Source: Lachnospiraceae bacterium
GTDB taxonomy: Bacteria > Bacillota > Clostridia > Lachnospirales > Lachnospiraceae
Assembly (NCBI GenBank): GCA_009774145.1
Contig: VSND01000083.1
Location: 1-17,096, forward strand
Direction: 5' to 3'
Length of the DNA stretch: 17,096 nt
How positions within the stretch are numbered: position 1 is the stretch's first letter; each line of letters starts with the position of its first letter. The position numbers were made by a program, and so were the translations under genes. The notes beneath the pieces were generated by a model. That model saw only the letters and a program-made list of their open reading frames with translations. It had not been told where the DNA came from and made no database searches. Below are positions 1-6,423 of this stretch, in pieces.

Positions 1-2
1 GG

Positions 3-80
3 ATAGTAAATATAGAATTTGATGTGAACGAAGACGGAAACCGGCCGTTCGGATGCCGTTTGTACTGGCAAAACTGCTGA
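3..80 (+). CDS. 3' end of an unidentified gene (partial)
   Basis: An open frame enters from the left edge and ends at a TGA at 78-80, giving the last 25 residues, ending in FGCRLYWQNC. The codon use fits the neighbouring genes, and a strong terminator lies 25 bases downstream, as expected for the end of a transcription unit. The fragment is too short to identify a family, and no function is proposed. It converges on the small lipoprotein gene at 187-315. The alternative is that this is intergenic sequence that happens to be open, since no start is visible. Confidence 0.45.
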   Translation: MVNIEFDVNEDGNRPFGCRLYWQNC

Positions 81-105
81 AAAAGGTTCACAACTGACTG
101 CATGG

Positions 106-141
106 AAAAAGCGGTCCGTCTGAATGACGGACCGCTTTTTT
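106..141. terminator. Bidirectional intrinsic terminator
   Basis: A perfect 10-bp stem (GCGGTCCGTC at 111-120 with GACGGACCGC at 126-135) closes a 5-base loop, TGAAT. It is followed by six T (136-141) and preceded by five A (106-110), so it can end transcription on both strands. It sits between the tail of the + strand gene ending at 80 and the - strand lipoprotein gene ending at 187, and probably serves both. Confidence 0.9.
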
Positions 142-186
142 GGGACCTGTTCCCCGGCAGTCAGGGGACACATGCCGCAGTTCTGG

Positions 187-315
187 CTATATAGCGGCCT
201 CCTGTACATGGACCACGGCTCCAAATCCGAAGCCTGATCCCATATTTCGATTGGTACTGGTATCGCATCCGGTAAGCAACATTGCACATAAACATAAAAC
301 GAAAATCTTTTTCAT
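187..315 (-). CDS. Very small putative lipoprotein (42 aa)
   Basis: ATG at 315-313, stop TAG at 189-187. The product begins MKKIFVLCLCAMLLTGC: two lysines, a hydrophobic stretch, then a textbook lipobox LLTGC with the lipidated cysteine at residue 17. The expected mature peptide is only about 26 residues, rich in Gly, Ser, Thr and Asn at first (DTSTNRNMGSGFGFG) and ending VVHVQEAAI. A GGAGGG ribosome binding site lies 9 bases before the start. A good promoter lies further upstream (512-540), and the terminator at 106-141 follows the gene. From lipobox biology it should be exported by Sec, cleaved by signal peptidase II and anchored on the outer face of the membrane. The mature part matches no family I recognise. 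It could be a genuine micro-lipoprotein or the truncated start of a longer one. Confidence 0.72.
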   Translation of the reverse strand: MKKIFVLCLCAMLLTGCDTSTNRNMGSGFGFGAVVHVQEAAI

Positions 316-511
316 TTATTCAGTCCCTCCTGTGACCATTGAATCTGCATACTAATGACTGAAATATATGACTGGACGGCCGGTCCTGCGTGTATTGCCT
401 CCTTTCCCCCGAAGATGTTCGATGACCGGACAGCCGGAAAAACGGTTGCCTGGATATGTCCTCCGCAGATTTGCCATACAAAACAATGGAAAACTGCTTT
501 GTTAATAGATA
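316..511 (-). other. Long 5' leader between promoter and small lipoprotein gene
   Basis: If transcription starts about 7 bases after the -10 box at 512-517, the lipoprotein mRNA has a leader of roughly 190 bases. It contains short complementary segments, for example CCGGTC pairing with GACCGG on the - strand, and an orphan Shine-Dalgarno sequence at 398-405. I recognise no known riboswitch class. A 41-residue open frame inside it starts at an ATG with no ribosome binding site and is not convincing as a gene. Confidence 0.3.
325..330 (-). promoter_or_regulatory. Ribosome binding site of the small lipoprotein gene
   Basis: Read on the - strand this is GGAGGG, 9 bases before the ATG at 315. It is the main evidence that translation starts there. 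A second, stronger-looking AAAGGAGG at 405-398 further up the same leader has no ATG, GTG or TTG at a usable distance. Confidence 0.7.
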
Positions 512-540
512 GTATATATGAAAACACAGAAAATGTCAGT
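512..540 (-). promoter_or_regulatory. Sigma-A type promoter reading leftward
   Basis: On the - strand, CTGACA (540-535, one mismatch to TTGACA) is followed after exactly 17 bases by TATACT (517-512, one mismatch to TATAAT). The surrounding sequence is very AT-rich. It lies downstream of the LysR gene's probable terminator and upstream of the small lipoprotein gene, so it most likely drives that gene. Confidence 0.6.
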
Positions 541-560
541 ATATTTTTGGAAAATAATAT

Positions 561-600
561 AAAAAAATTTAAAAATTTTGGAGTTCCTGCATCAGGAGCT
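561..600 (-). terminator. Probable terminator of the LysR-family gene
   Basis: On the - strand, AGCTCCTG and CAGGAACT (600-582) form an 8-bp stem with one mismatch around a 3-base ATG loop. AAAATTTTTAAATTTTTTT follows. The hairpin overlaps the stop codon of the regulator at 594-592. The first T-run starts a few bases late, so termination may be imperfect. Confidence 0.4.
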
Positions 601-1482
601 TTCAATCAGCAGCGTTTTCAGGGCGTCTGCGGCGACGGTCAGCGGACGTTCCCGGTTTTCGATCAGGAAAATTTCCCGGCGGGGGATTTCTTCCTTCAGA
701 CAGATCCGGCATGCCTCGCCGGATGCCAGCGCTTCCTGCGCCATTTTCTCCGGGAAAAATCCGATTCCCAGGTTGTTTTTTACCATGGGCAGGATCTGAT
801 CGGTGGTGGCGGCTTCAAATTCCGGATTCAGAGTCAGGTCGTTTCGCCGGTACAGATCATCAAAAAAATGATAGATCATCGTGTGCTCTCCCAGACAGAC
901 CAGCGGACAGTGCTGAATATCGTGCAGGGAGACCGGAGCCTGAGACAGGCTCTGAAACGCGTTTCCGCCGATGAGAATGTCCTGAAAATGCATGAGAGAA
1001 CTGCTTTTCAGGGGGTCTGACACGGAGGCGGGCGAGGTGACAACTGCAAAATCCACCAGACTCTGCCGGACCGATTCGATGGCCTGGAGCGTGAGATGGT
1101 TCTGGATGCGGATCCGGATCTGGGGGTGCGATTCCCGGAACTTCTTCAGGACCGGGAGCAGGAGGAGGTGGAGGGCGGTCTCGCTGGCGCCCACGCTGAC
1201 AACGCCCTCATGGAGTCCGGTGAGCATCTTCAGCTCTTCCTCTGCGGACTGGAGCTGTTCCATGGCGACCTTCACATGAGAATACAGCCGTTCCCCCTCG
1301 GGGGTCAGTGAGATTCCGCGGTTGGAGCGGATCAGAAGCTGACAGCCCAGGTCGTGCTCCAGAAGCCGGATCGTCCGGGAGACATTGGGCTGGCTGTTGT
1401 GCAGCGCTCCGGCGGCCAGGGTCAGGTTTTTGTATTTTGCGGCATAGTAAAAAACATGGTAATACTCGCAGCTGGTCTTCAT
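592..1482 (-). CDS. LysR-type transcriptional regulator
   Basis: A 296-residue protein of usual LysR length. The N-terminal winged helix-turn-helix is clear at about residues 4-63: YYHVFYYAAKYKNLTLAAG, then SQPNVSRTIRLLEHDLG and LLIRSNRGISLTPEG. The rest (about 90-290) is the two-lobed effector-binding domain, whose ligand cannot be read from sequence. I chose the ATG at 1482 because AAAGGA lies 6 bases upstream and the family-typical MKxxxxYYxVF start follows directly; an in-frame ATG 10 codons upstream lacks a ribosome site. It is transcribed away from a MATE efflux gene across a 134-base shared region. LysR proteins often regulate the divergent gene and themselves, so control of the pump is the likely role (inference). 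Confidence 0.9.
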   Translation of the reverse strand: MKTSCEYYHVFYYAAKYKNLTLAAGALHNSQPNVSRTIRLLEHDLGCQLLIRSNRGISLTPEGERLYSHVKVAMEQLQSAEEELKMLTGLHEGVVSVGASETALHLLLLPVLKKFRESHPQIRIRIQNHLTLQAIESVRQSLVDFAVVTSPASVSDPLKSSSLMHFQDILIGGNAFQSLSQAPVSLHDIQHCPLVCLGEHTMIYHFFDDLYRRNDLTLNPEFEAATTDQILPMVKNNLGIGFFPEKMAQEALASGEACRICLKEEIPRREIFLIENRERPLTVAADALKTLLIESS

Positions 1483-1509
1483 ATCGGTTCCTTTCCGTAC
1501 CTCATCTAC

Positions 1510-1539
1510 CATATAAAATACTTATGGCAATGATATCAA
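1510..1539 (-). promoter_or_regulatory. Candidate promoter of the LysR-family gene
   Basis: On the - strand, TTGATA (1539-1534, one mismatch to consensus) is followed after 18 bases by TATATG (1515-1510, four of six matches). The -35 box overlaps the perfect 8-base palindrome TGATATCA at 1531-1538, which would allow autoregulation by a dimeric regulator binding there. Confidence 0.35.
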
Positions 1540-1547
1540 ACATATAT

Positions 1548-1576
1548 TTTTCAAATTGAACTGTTGAAAGTATAAT
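1548..1576 (+). promoter_or_regulatory. Promoter of the MATE efflux gene
   Basis: A perfect -10 box TATAAT (1571-1576) is preceded after 17 bases by TTTTCA (1548-1553, four of six matches to TTGACA). The weak -35 box is compatible with activation by a regulator bound just upstream. The palindrome TGATATCA at 1531-1538 is centred about 50 bases before the expected start of transcription, near the usual place for a LysR activator. Confidence 0.5.
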
Positions 1577-1616
1577 AGAAAACTGAAAAATATACAAGGA
1601 AAAGAGGAGACAGACC

Positions 1617-2936
1617 ATGAACAGGGATTTGACGACAGGAAAGCCGGAGACCGTTCTGTGGAATTTTTGCGTGCCGCTGTTTGGAAGCATCATCTTTCAG
1701 CAGCTGTATAATATTGCAGACAGTTTTGTGGCGGGGAAATTGATCGGAGAAAACGCGCTGGCGGCGGTGGGGAACAGTTACGAGATCACACTGATCTTTA
1801 TCGCCTTTGCTTTTGGATGCAACATCGGATGCTCCGTGATCGTCTCGCAGCTCTTCGGCGCCAGAGAATATAAGAATATGAAGACGGCGGTCACCACCTC
1901 CATGATCGCCAGCGCGGTCCTGTGCGCAGTTCTGGTGACAGCAGGCGTGCTGGGCGGCAGCTGGCTGCTTCGGGTGATCCGGACGCCGGAGGCGATCTTT
2001 GCGGACTCAAAGCTGTATCTGGATATCTACATCTGGGGATTTCCGTTCCTGCTTTTTTATAATGTATCGACGGGGATTTTCTCGGCGCTGGGAGATTCCA
2101 GGACGCCGTTTTTCTTTCTGGCGGCCTCGTCGACGGCCAACATCGCGGTGGATATCCTGTTTGTCGCTGCGTTCCATATGGGAGTCGCCGGCGTGGCGTG
2201 GGCAACCTTTCTCTGCCAGGGAGTCAGCTGCGTCCTGGCAGTGACGGTTGTAGGAAAGAGACTGTCCGGGATCTGTGCGGAGGAAAAGGCGCCGCTTTTT
2301 TCTTCTAGGCTTTTCCGGCGGATTGCCATGATCGCAGTGCCAAGCATCCTGCAGCAGAGCTTTATTTCCGTTGGAAATATTGTGATTCAGGGAGTGATCA
2401 ACGGATTCGGGGCGGGCGTGATCGCCGGATATGCGGCGGCAGTCAAGCTGAACAATCTGGTCATCACATCCCTTACGACGCTGGCGAACGGAGTGTCCAA
2501 CTACACGGCGCAGAACCTGGGCGCCGGCATACCCTCGCGGGTAAAGGAGGGGTTTCGGGCAGCGGCGAAGATGGTGTGGATTCTGTGCGTGCCCATCGTG
2601 CTTCTGTATCTTCTGGGGAACAGCCGCCTGATCTGCATTTTCATGGACGATCCGTCCGGTTCTGCGCTGGAGTCCGGTACCCGTTTCCTCTCTGTTGTCA
2701 CGCCGTTTTATTTTATTGTATCCGTGAAACTGGTGGCAGACGGGATTCTAAGGGGCGCAGGCATGATGAAGCAGTTCATGGCATCAACCTTTACGGATCT
2801 GATCCTGCGGGTCGTGCTGGCAGTCGTTCTTTCCAGGCAGTTCGGATCGGTCGGAATCTGGTGTGCATGGCCTGTCGGATGGAGTATTGCCACGGTGCTG
2901 TCAATCCTTTTCTACAGGAAAGGATCCTGGAAATAG
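1617..2936 (+). CDS. MATE-family multidrug/cation efflux transporter
   Basis: A 439-residue integral membrane protein with about 12 hydrophobic segments, the normal size for MATE (multi antimicrobial extrusion) proteins, which export organic cations or drugs in exchange for Na+ or H+. The N-terminal half has typical features: LTTGKPETVLWNFCVPL, then FQQLYNIADSFVAGKLIGE, then SVIVSQLFGAREY. The second half repeats the fold: VPSILQQSFISVGNIVIQG, and ALANGVSNYTAQNLGAG-like sequence in the loop at about residues 285-305. The ATG at 1617 follows GAGGAG at 7 bases. It is divergent from a LysR regulator, its likely controller. The substrate cannot be deduced. The gene ends 40 bases before a long palindromic structure and converges on the glutamine synthetase gene. 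Confidence 0.92.
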   Translation: MNRDLTTGKPETVLWNFCVPLFGSIIFQQLYNIADSFVAGKLIGENALAAVGNSYEITLIFIAFAFGCNIGCSVIVSQLFGAREYKNMKTAVTTSMIASAVLCAVLVTAGVLGGSWLLRVIRTPEAIFADSKLYLDIYIWGFPFLLFYNVSTGIFSALGDSRTPFFFLAASSTANIAVDILFVAAFHMGVAGVAWATFLCQGVSCVLAVTVVGKRLSGICAEEKAPLFSSRLFRRIAMIAVPSILQQSFISVGNIVIQGVINGFGAGVIAGYAAAVKLNNLVITSLTTLANGVSNYTAQNLGAGIPSRVKEGFRAAAKMVWILCVPIVLLYLLGNSRLICIFMDDPSGSALESGTRFLSVVTPFYFIVSVKLVADGILRGAGMMKQFMASTFTDLILRVVLAVVLSRQFGSVGIWCAWPVGWSIATVLSILFYRKGSWK

Positions 2937-2976
2937 AAGGGCTGGCGAAAGACGCAGCAGGGACTATGCTGCAAAA

Positions 2977-3127
2977 CCGGCCTGCACACTCAGCAGCGCT
3001 GTGTGGATTGGAGCGGACAGGGAATCGGCATTGTCTGCCTCAGGCGGACTCAAAGTGTCCGAATGAGGCAGACAATGCCGGTTTTCTGTCCGATTCACTC
3101 CATACGAGCGCTGAGCGTGCAGGCCTG
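2977..3127. repeat. Long imperfect palindrome between convergent genes
   Basis: Two arms of about 70 bases pair through most of their length. The core is a perfect 17-bp stem: 3026-3042 (CGGCATTGTCTGCCTCA) with 3064-3080. Inside it, CGGAC and GTCCG (3044-3048, 3057-3061) cap the loop. Outward, 3021-3025 with 3081-3085 pair as RNA through G-U pairs, CGGACAG (3014-3020) pairs with CTGTCCG (3086-3092), TGGAG (3009-3013) with CTCCA (3098-3102), and CCTGCAC (2981-2987) with GTGCAGG (3117-3123), with small bulges. There is no T-run, so it is not a standard terminator. Possible readings are a MITE-like or other palindromic repeat, a structured RNA, or a barrier between converging transcripts. Confidence 0.8.
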
Positions 3128-3156
3128 GATGTGTCTGGTATGTGCAGGTTCAGCTC

Positions 3157-5280
3157 TTAGATTTCAAACAGCAGGTCTCCGTAGGAGGGCATGGGCCACA
3201 CTTCTTTATCTACGAGCATCTCCAGCCTGTCGATGGGACGGCGGAGCGCTTCCATGGCAGGAAGTACATAATCGCGGTAGAAATGGGCGCGGGTGTGATT
3301 GTCTGCAATACCGACTGCTTCTTCCGTTACACTGCGCAGAATCCGTACAGCGCCGTTTGCCTGATTTAAAAGGGTGGTGATCTCTTTTAAAAGGTCCGTC
3401 TGTACAATGGCTTCCACTCCGATGGTGTTCATGGACTGGATAATGCCGGACAGGGTGCCGGTATATCCGATTACGGCCGGGATGATCTGCTTGACTGCCA
3501 TGTCGATCATGGTCCGGGCTTCGATATTGATGGCTTTGTTGTAGCTTTCGTATTTGATTTCCGCCCGGGAGTGAAGCTCGGATTCATTGAATACATGGAA
3601 CCGTTCGAACATCCGGACAGATTTCTCTGTCAAAAGCGCCGGTATGGCGTCGATCATGGAACGCAGGTTCGGAAGGCCCCTGCGTTCCGCTTCCTCCACC
3701 CATTCTTCGGAATAACCGTTGCCGCCGAAGATGATCTTCTGGTGATCGGCAATATACTGGATGGTCAGGTCGTGAAGGGCCGTGTCGAAATCCTCCGCCT
3801 TTTCCAGAATGTCACAGGCATCTGCCAGTGCTTCCGCTACGATCGTATTGATGACCACGGTGGAAGGGGAGATGGAATCCCGGGAACCCACCATACGGAA
3901 TTCAAATTTGTTGTTGGTAAAGGCAAAGGGCGAGGTACGGTTCCGGTCGGTGGCGTCCCTGATAACGTCCGGAAGCGTCTTTACGCCGGTGTGAAGGGTG
4001 CCGCCTCTGAAGCTGTGCGTTGCATTTCCGGTGCTTAAAAGCTGCTGCAGCACATCGTCCAGCTGTTCGCCCAGGAACACGGAGATGATGGCCGGCGGGG
4101 CCTCATGGGCGCCCAGCCGATGGTCATTTCCCACGTTGGCAGCCGATTCCCGCAGCAGATCGGCGTGGGTGTCCACGGCCTTCAGAATGCAGGCAAGGAA
4201 GAGCAGAAACTGCCGGTTTTCGTGGGGCCTGCGTCCCGGATCCAGCAGGTTCTGACCCTCATCCGTGGTCAGAGACCAGTTGTTGTGTTTGCCGGAGCCA
4301 TTGACGCCGGCGAAGGGCTTTTCATGGAGCAGACAGACCAGTCCCTGCTGGTTCGCCACTCTTTTCAGGGTCTGCATCATGATCTGGTTGTGGTCGGCGG
4401 CTACATTGGCTTCTGCATAGATGGGAGCCAGTTCGTGCTGTGCCGGCGCTACTTCATTGTGCTGGGTCTTGGCAGGAACGCCCATCTTCCATAATTCTTC
4501 GTTGACCTGACGCATATAGGCGGCGATCCGCTGGCGGATGGTGCCGAAATAATGATCATCCAGTTCCTGCCCCTTGGGCGGCATGGCGCCGAACAGGGTG
4601 CGGCCGGTGTAGATCAGGTCTTTTCTCTGCAGGTATTTCTGACGGTCAATAATGAAATATTCCTGCTCCGCACCGATGGAAGGCGTGACTTTTCTTGCGG
4701 TCGTATTTCCGAACAGACGCAGAACCCGCAGAGCCTGCTCCTGAACGGCCTCCATGGAGCGAAGAAGCGGCGTCTTCTGGTCCAGCGCTTCCCCTGTGAA
4801 GGAGCAGAAGGCGGTGGGGATGCAGAGGATGGCGCCTGCGGCGTCCTCCCGGACGAAAGCCGGAGAAGTACAGTCCCAGGTCGTATAGCCTCTCGCCTCA
4901 AACGTGGCGCGCAGGCCTCCGGAAGGGAAGGAGGAGGCGTCCGGTTCGCCTTTGATCAGGTCCTTGCCGGAAAATTCCATGAGGACGGAACCGTCTTCCT
5001 TTGGGGGAGTGATGAAGGAGTCGTGCTTCTCAGCGGTAAAACCGGTAAGCGGCTGAAACCAGTGGGTGTAATGAGTGGCTCCCTTTTCAATGGCCCACTT
5101 TTTGATCGCCGCCGCCACCACATCTGCAATGGCCGGATCCAGTTCTTTCCTGCCTTCGATGGTCTTGCGGAGCTCGTAGTAGATGCTCTTCGGGAGGTAC
5201 TGGCGCATGGCTTTTTCATTAAACACGTTTGTTCCAAAGATATCCATGATGGACGGACTGCTTTCCCAACGATTTTCCAT
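3157..5280 (-). CDS. glnN: Type III glutamine synthetase (GSIII)
   Basis: A 707-residue protein that makes glutamine from glutamate, ammonia and ATP in the cytoplasm. The length (about 700, against about 450 for GSI) and the GSIII-specific N-terminal block KGATHYTHWFQPLTG with TAEKHDSF (residues 66-89) mark type III. Catalytic-core motifs are all present: GAEQEYF (203-209, metal ligands), QHNEVAPAQHELAP (273-286), NGSGKHNNWS (327-336), DHRLGAHEAPPA (386-397), NRTSPFAF (447-454) and KFEFR (458-462). The C-terminal part after about 480 is the GSIII helical extension. The start at 5280 follows AAAAGGA at 7 bases. It is a single gene, divergent from thyA and convergent with the MATE gene. No glnR, glnK or amtB is nearby, and I see no confident promoter for it in 5281-5477. 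Confidence 0.95.
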   Translation of the reverse strand: MENRWESSPSIMDIFGTNVFNEKAMRQYLPKSIYYELRKTIEGRKELDPAIADVVAAAIKKWAIEKGATHYTHWFQPLTGFTAEKHDSFITPPKEDGSVLMEFSGKDLIKGEPDASSFPSGGLRATFEARGYTTWDCTSPAFVREDAAGAILCIPTAFCSFTGEALDQKTPLLRSMEAVQEQALRVLRLFGNTTARKVTPSIGAEQEYFIIDRQKYLQRKDLIYTGRTLFGAMPPKGQELDDHYFGTIRQRIAAYMRQVNEELWKMGVPAKTQHNEVAPAQHELAPIYAEANVAADHNQIMMQTLKRVANQQGLVCLLHEKPFAGVNGSGKHNNWSLTTDEGQNLLDPGRRPHENRQFLLFLACILKAVDTHADLLRESAANVGNDHRLGAHEAPPAIISVFLGEQLDDVLQQLLSTGNATHSFRGGTLHTGVKTLPDVIRDATDRNRTSPFAFTNNKFEFRMVGSRDSISPSTVVINTIVAEALADACDILEKAEDFDTALHDLTIQYIADHQKIIFGGNGYSEEWVEEAERRGLPNLRSMIDAIPALLTEKSVRMFERFHVFNESELHSRAEIKYESYNKAINIEARTMIDMAVKQIIPAVIGYTGTLSGIIQSMNTIGVEAIVQTDLLKEITTLLNQANGAVRILRSVTEEAVGIADNHTRAHFYRDYVLPAMEALRRPIDRLEMLVDKEVWPMPSYGDLLFEI

Positions 5281-5406
5281 AGATATATCCTTTTCCTTTC
5301 TCGGAGACGTCTTTTTTCAACAATATCATGTCTAAGATACAATATTCATCAAAAAAGTACAATAGAAAATATCATGGAAATGTAGAAAAGTCATACAGAT
5401 TTTTAA

Positions 5407-5448
5407 TTGCGTCTCTGCCGGATATGCTTTATAATATTTGTCATATCC
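5407..5448 (+). promoter_or_regulatory. Candidate thyA promoter with an inverted repeat over the -10 box
   Basis: A perfect -10 box TATAAT (5430-5435) is preceded after 17 bases by TTGCGT (5407-5412, weak). The -10 box sits inside a perfect inverted repeat, GGATATG (5420-5426) and CATATCC (5442-5448), with 15 bases between the arms. That is a suitable layout for a repressor operator, but no regulator can be named. Confidence 0.4.
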
Positions 5449-5477
5449 TGATTCACCGGAAGAGAGAGGAGCCGCCT

Positions 5478-6326
5478 ATGAGCTATGCTGACCAGTTGTT
5501 TATTCATATGTGCCGGGACATTCTGGAACATGGAACCAGTACCGAGGGAGAGAAGGTCCGTCCGAAATGGGAAGACGGCGCTTCTGCCTATACGATCAAA
5601 CGCTTCGGTGTAACCGCCCGTTATGATCTTCGCAGGGAATTTCCGGCGCTCACGCTCAGAAAGACAGCGCTTAAAAGCTGTATGGACGAGATTCTGTGGA
5701 TTTACCAGAAGAAATCTTCCAATATCCATGACCTGAACAGCCATATCTGGGATGAGTGGGCAGATGAGACAGGCTCCATCGGAAAAGCATACGGTTATCA
5801 GATCGGAGTAAAGAGCAGGTATAAAGAAGGAATGATGGACCAGATGGACCGGGTGCTCTATGACCTGAAGAACCATCCCTTCAGCCGCCGGATCATCACG
5901 AATACCTATGTACATCAGGATCTGAGCGAGATGCATCTCTATCCGTGCGCCTACAGCGTTACTTATAATGTGACCCAGGGCAGGGGAGAGGACAGGCTGA
6001 CTCTGAATATGGTGCTGCATCAGCGGTCTCAGGACGTGCTGACGGCGAATAACTGGAATGTATGCCAGTATGCGATTCTTCTGATGATGGTGGCGCAGAC
6101 ATGCGGTATGATACCGGGAGAGCTTCTGCATGTGATCGCGGATGCACATATCTATGACCGGCATGTGGACATTATAAAGGAACTGATCGGGAGGGAATGC
6201 CATCCCGCCCCCCGGGTTACTCTGAACCCGGAGGTGAAGGATTTTTATGCATTTACAACGGACGACCTTCTGGTGGAAGACTATCAGGCAGGCCCGCAGG
6301 TAAAGAATATACCAGTCGCAGTATAA
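5478..6326 (+). CDS. thyA: Thymidylate synthase ThyA
   Basis: A 282-residue enzyme that methylates dUMP to dTMP using 5,10-methylene-tetrahydrofolate, releasing dihydrofolate. The nucleophilic cysteine is Cys157 in YPCAY, followed by QRSQDV (182-187, phosphate-binding Arg), the Asn-containing NNWNVCQY and ADAHIYDRH (221-229). The C-terminal end, KNIPVAV, closes the active site. Most bacterial enzymes have PCH after the active cysteine; here it is PCAY, resembling the Bacillus subtilis ThyA / phage phi3T class (PCVY). NPEVKDFY is also shared with that class. The ATG at 5478 was chosen because GAGAGGAG lies just upstream and MSYADQLF begins the conserved domain; the frame is open 50 codons earlier without similarity. 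It precedes folA, whose product recycles the dihydrofolate formed here. Confidence 0.94.
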   Translation: MSYADQLFIHMCRDILEHGTSTEGEKVRPKWEDGASAYTIKRFGVTARYDLRREFPALTLRKTALKSCMDEILWIYQKKSSNIHDLNSHIWDEWADETGSIGKAYGYQIGVKSRYKEGMMDQMDRVLYDLKNHPFSRRIITNTYVHQDLSEMHLYPCAYSVTYNVTQGRGEDRLTLNMVLHQRSQDVLTANNWNVCQYAILLMMVAQTCGMIPGELLHVIADAHIYDRHVDIIKELIGRECHPAPRVTLNPEVKDFYAFTTDDLLVEDYQAGPQVKNIPVAV

Positions 6327-6383
6327 AGATGCCTGTTCAGGCGTCTGCTGGCCGATCCCCATGGCGGGCATGCGCGTCGGCAG
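6327..6383 (+). other. Two tandem hairpins between thyA and folA
   Basis: Directly after the thyA stop, AGATGCCT (6327-6334) pairs with AGGCGTCT (6339-6346) around a GTTC loop, with one G-U pair. A second stem follows, CTGGCCGA (6348-6355) with TCGGCAG (6377-6383), with one bulged G. Neither has a T-run, so they are not classical terminators. They may stabilise or process the mRNA and set different levels for thyA and the genes downstream. Confidence 0.35.
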
Positions 6384-6423
6384 GTCAGAACAGAAGTCTG
6401 AATAAATGAAAGGAAGCGGACAG

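Noticed and set aside
312..605. A 97-codon open frame on the - strand covering the lipoprotein leader
   Set aside because: It starts inside the end of the LysR gene, crosses the promoter at 512-540, has no ribosome binding site and has no family-like composition. The small lipoprotein in another frame explains the region better.
355..1020. A 221-codon open frame on the + strand
   Set aside because: It lies opposite the LysR gene, whose domain structure is unambiguous; the antisense peptide has low-quality, shadow-type composition.
2937..3156. Treating the palindrome as an ordinary rho-independent terminator
   Set aside because: The stems are far too long and no T-run follows either side; only a GTTTTC interruption is present inside one arm.
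4552..5385. A 277-codon open frame opposite glutamine synthetase
   Set aside because: The - strand frame encodes an intact GSIII with all catalytic motifs; the opposite frame is a by-product of its codon bias and has no good start site.
5281..5477. A tetrahydrofolate riboswitch upstream of thyA
   Set aside because: The GCCGG and CCGGAAG pieces drew attention, but the arrangement needed for the known THF aptamer is not visible and the promoter with the inverted repeat explains these bases better.
5403..6371. A 322-codon open frame opposite thyA
   Set aside because: ThyA is intact on the + strand; the antisense frame has no motif and no ribosome site.
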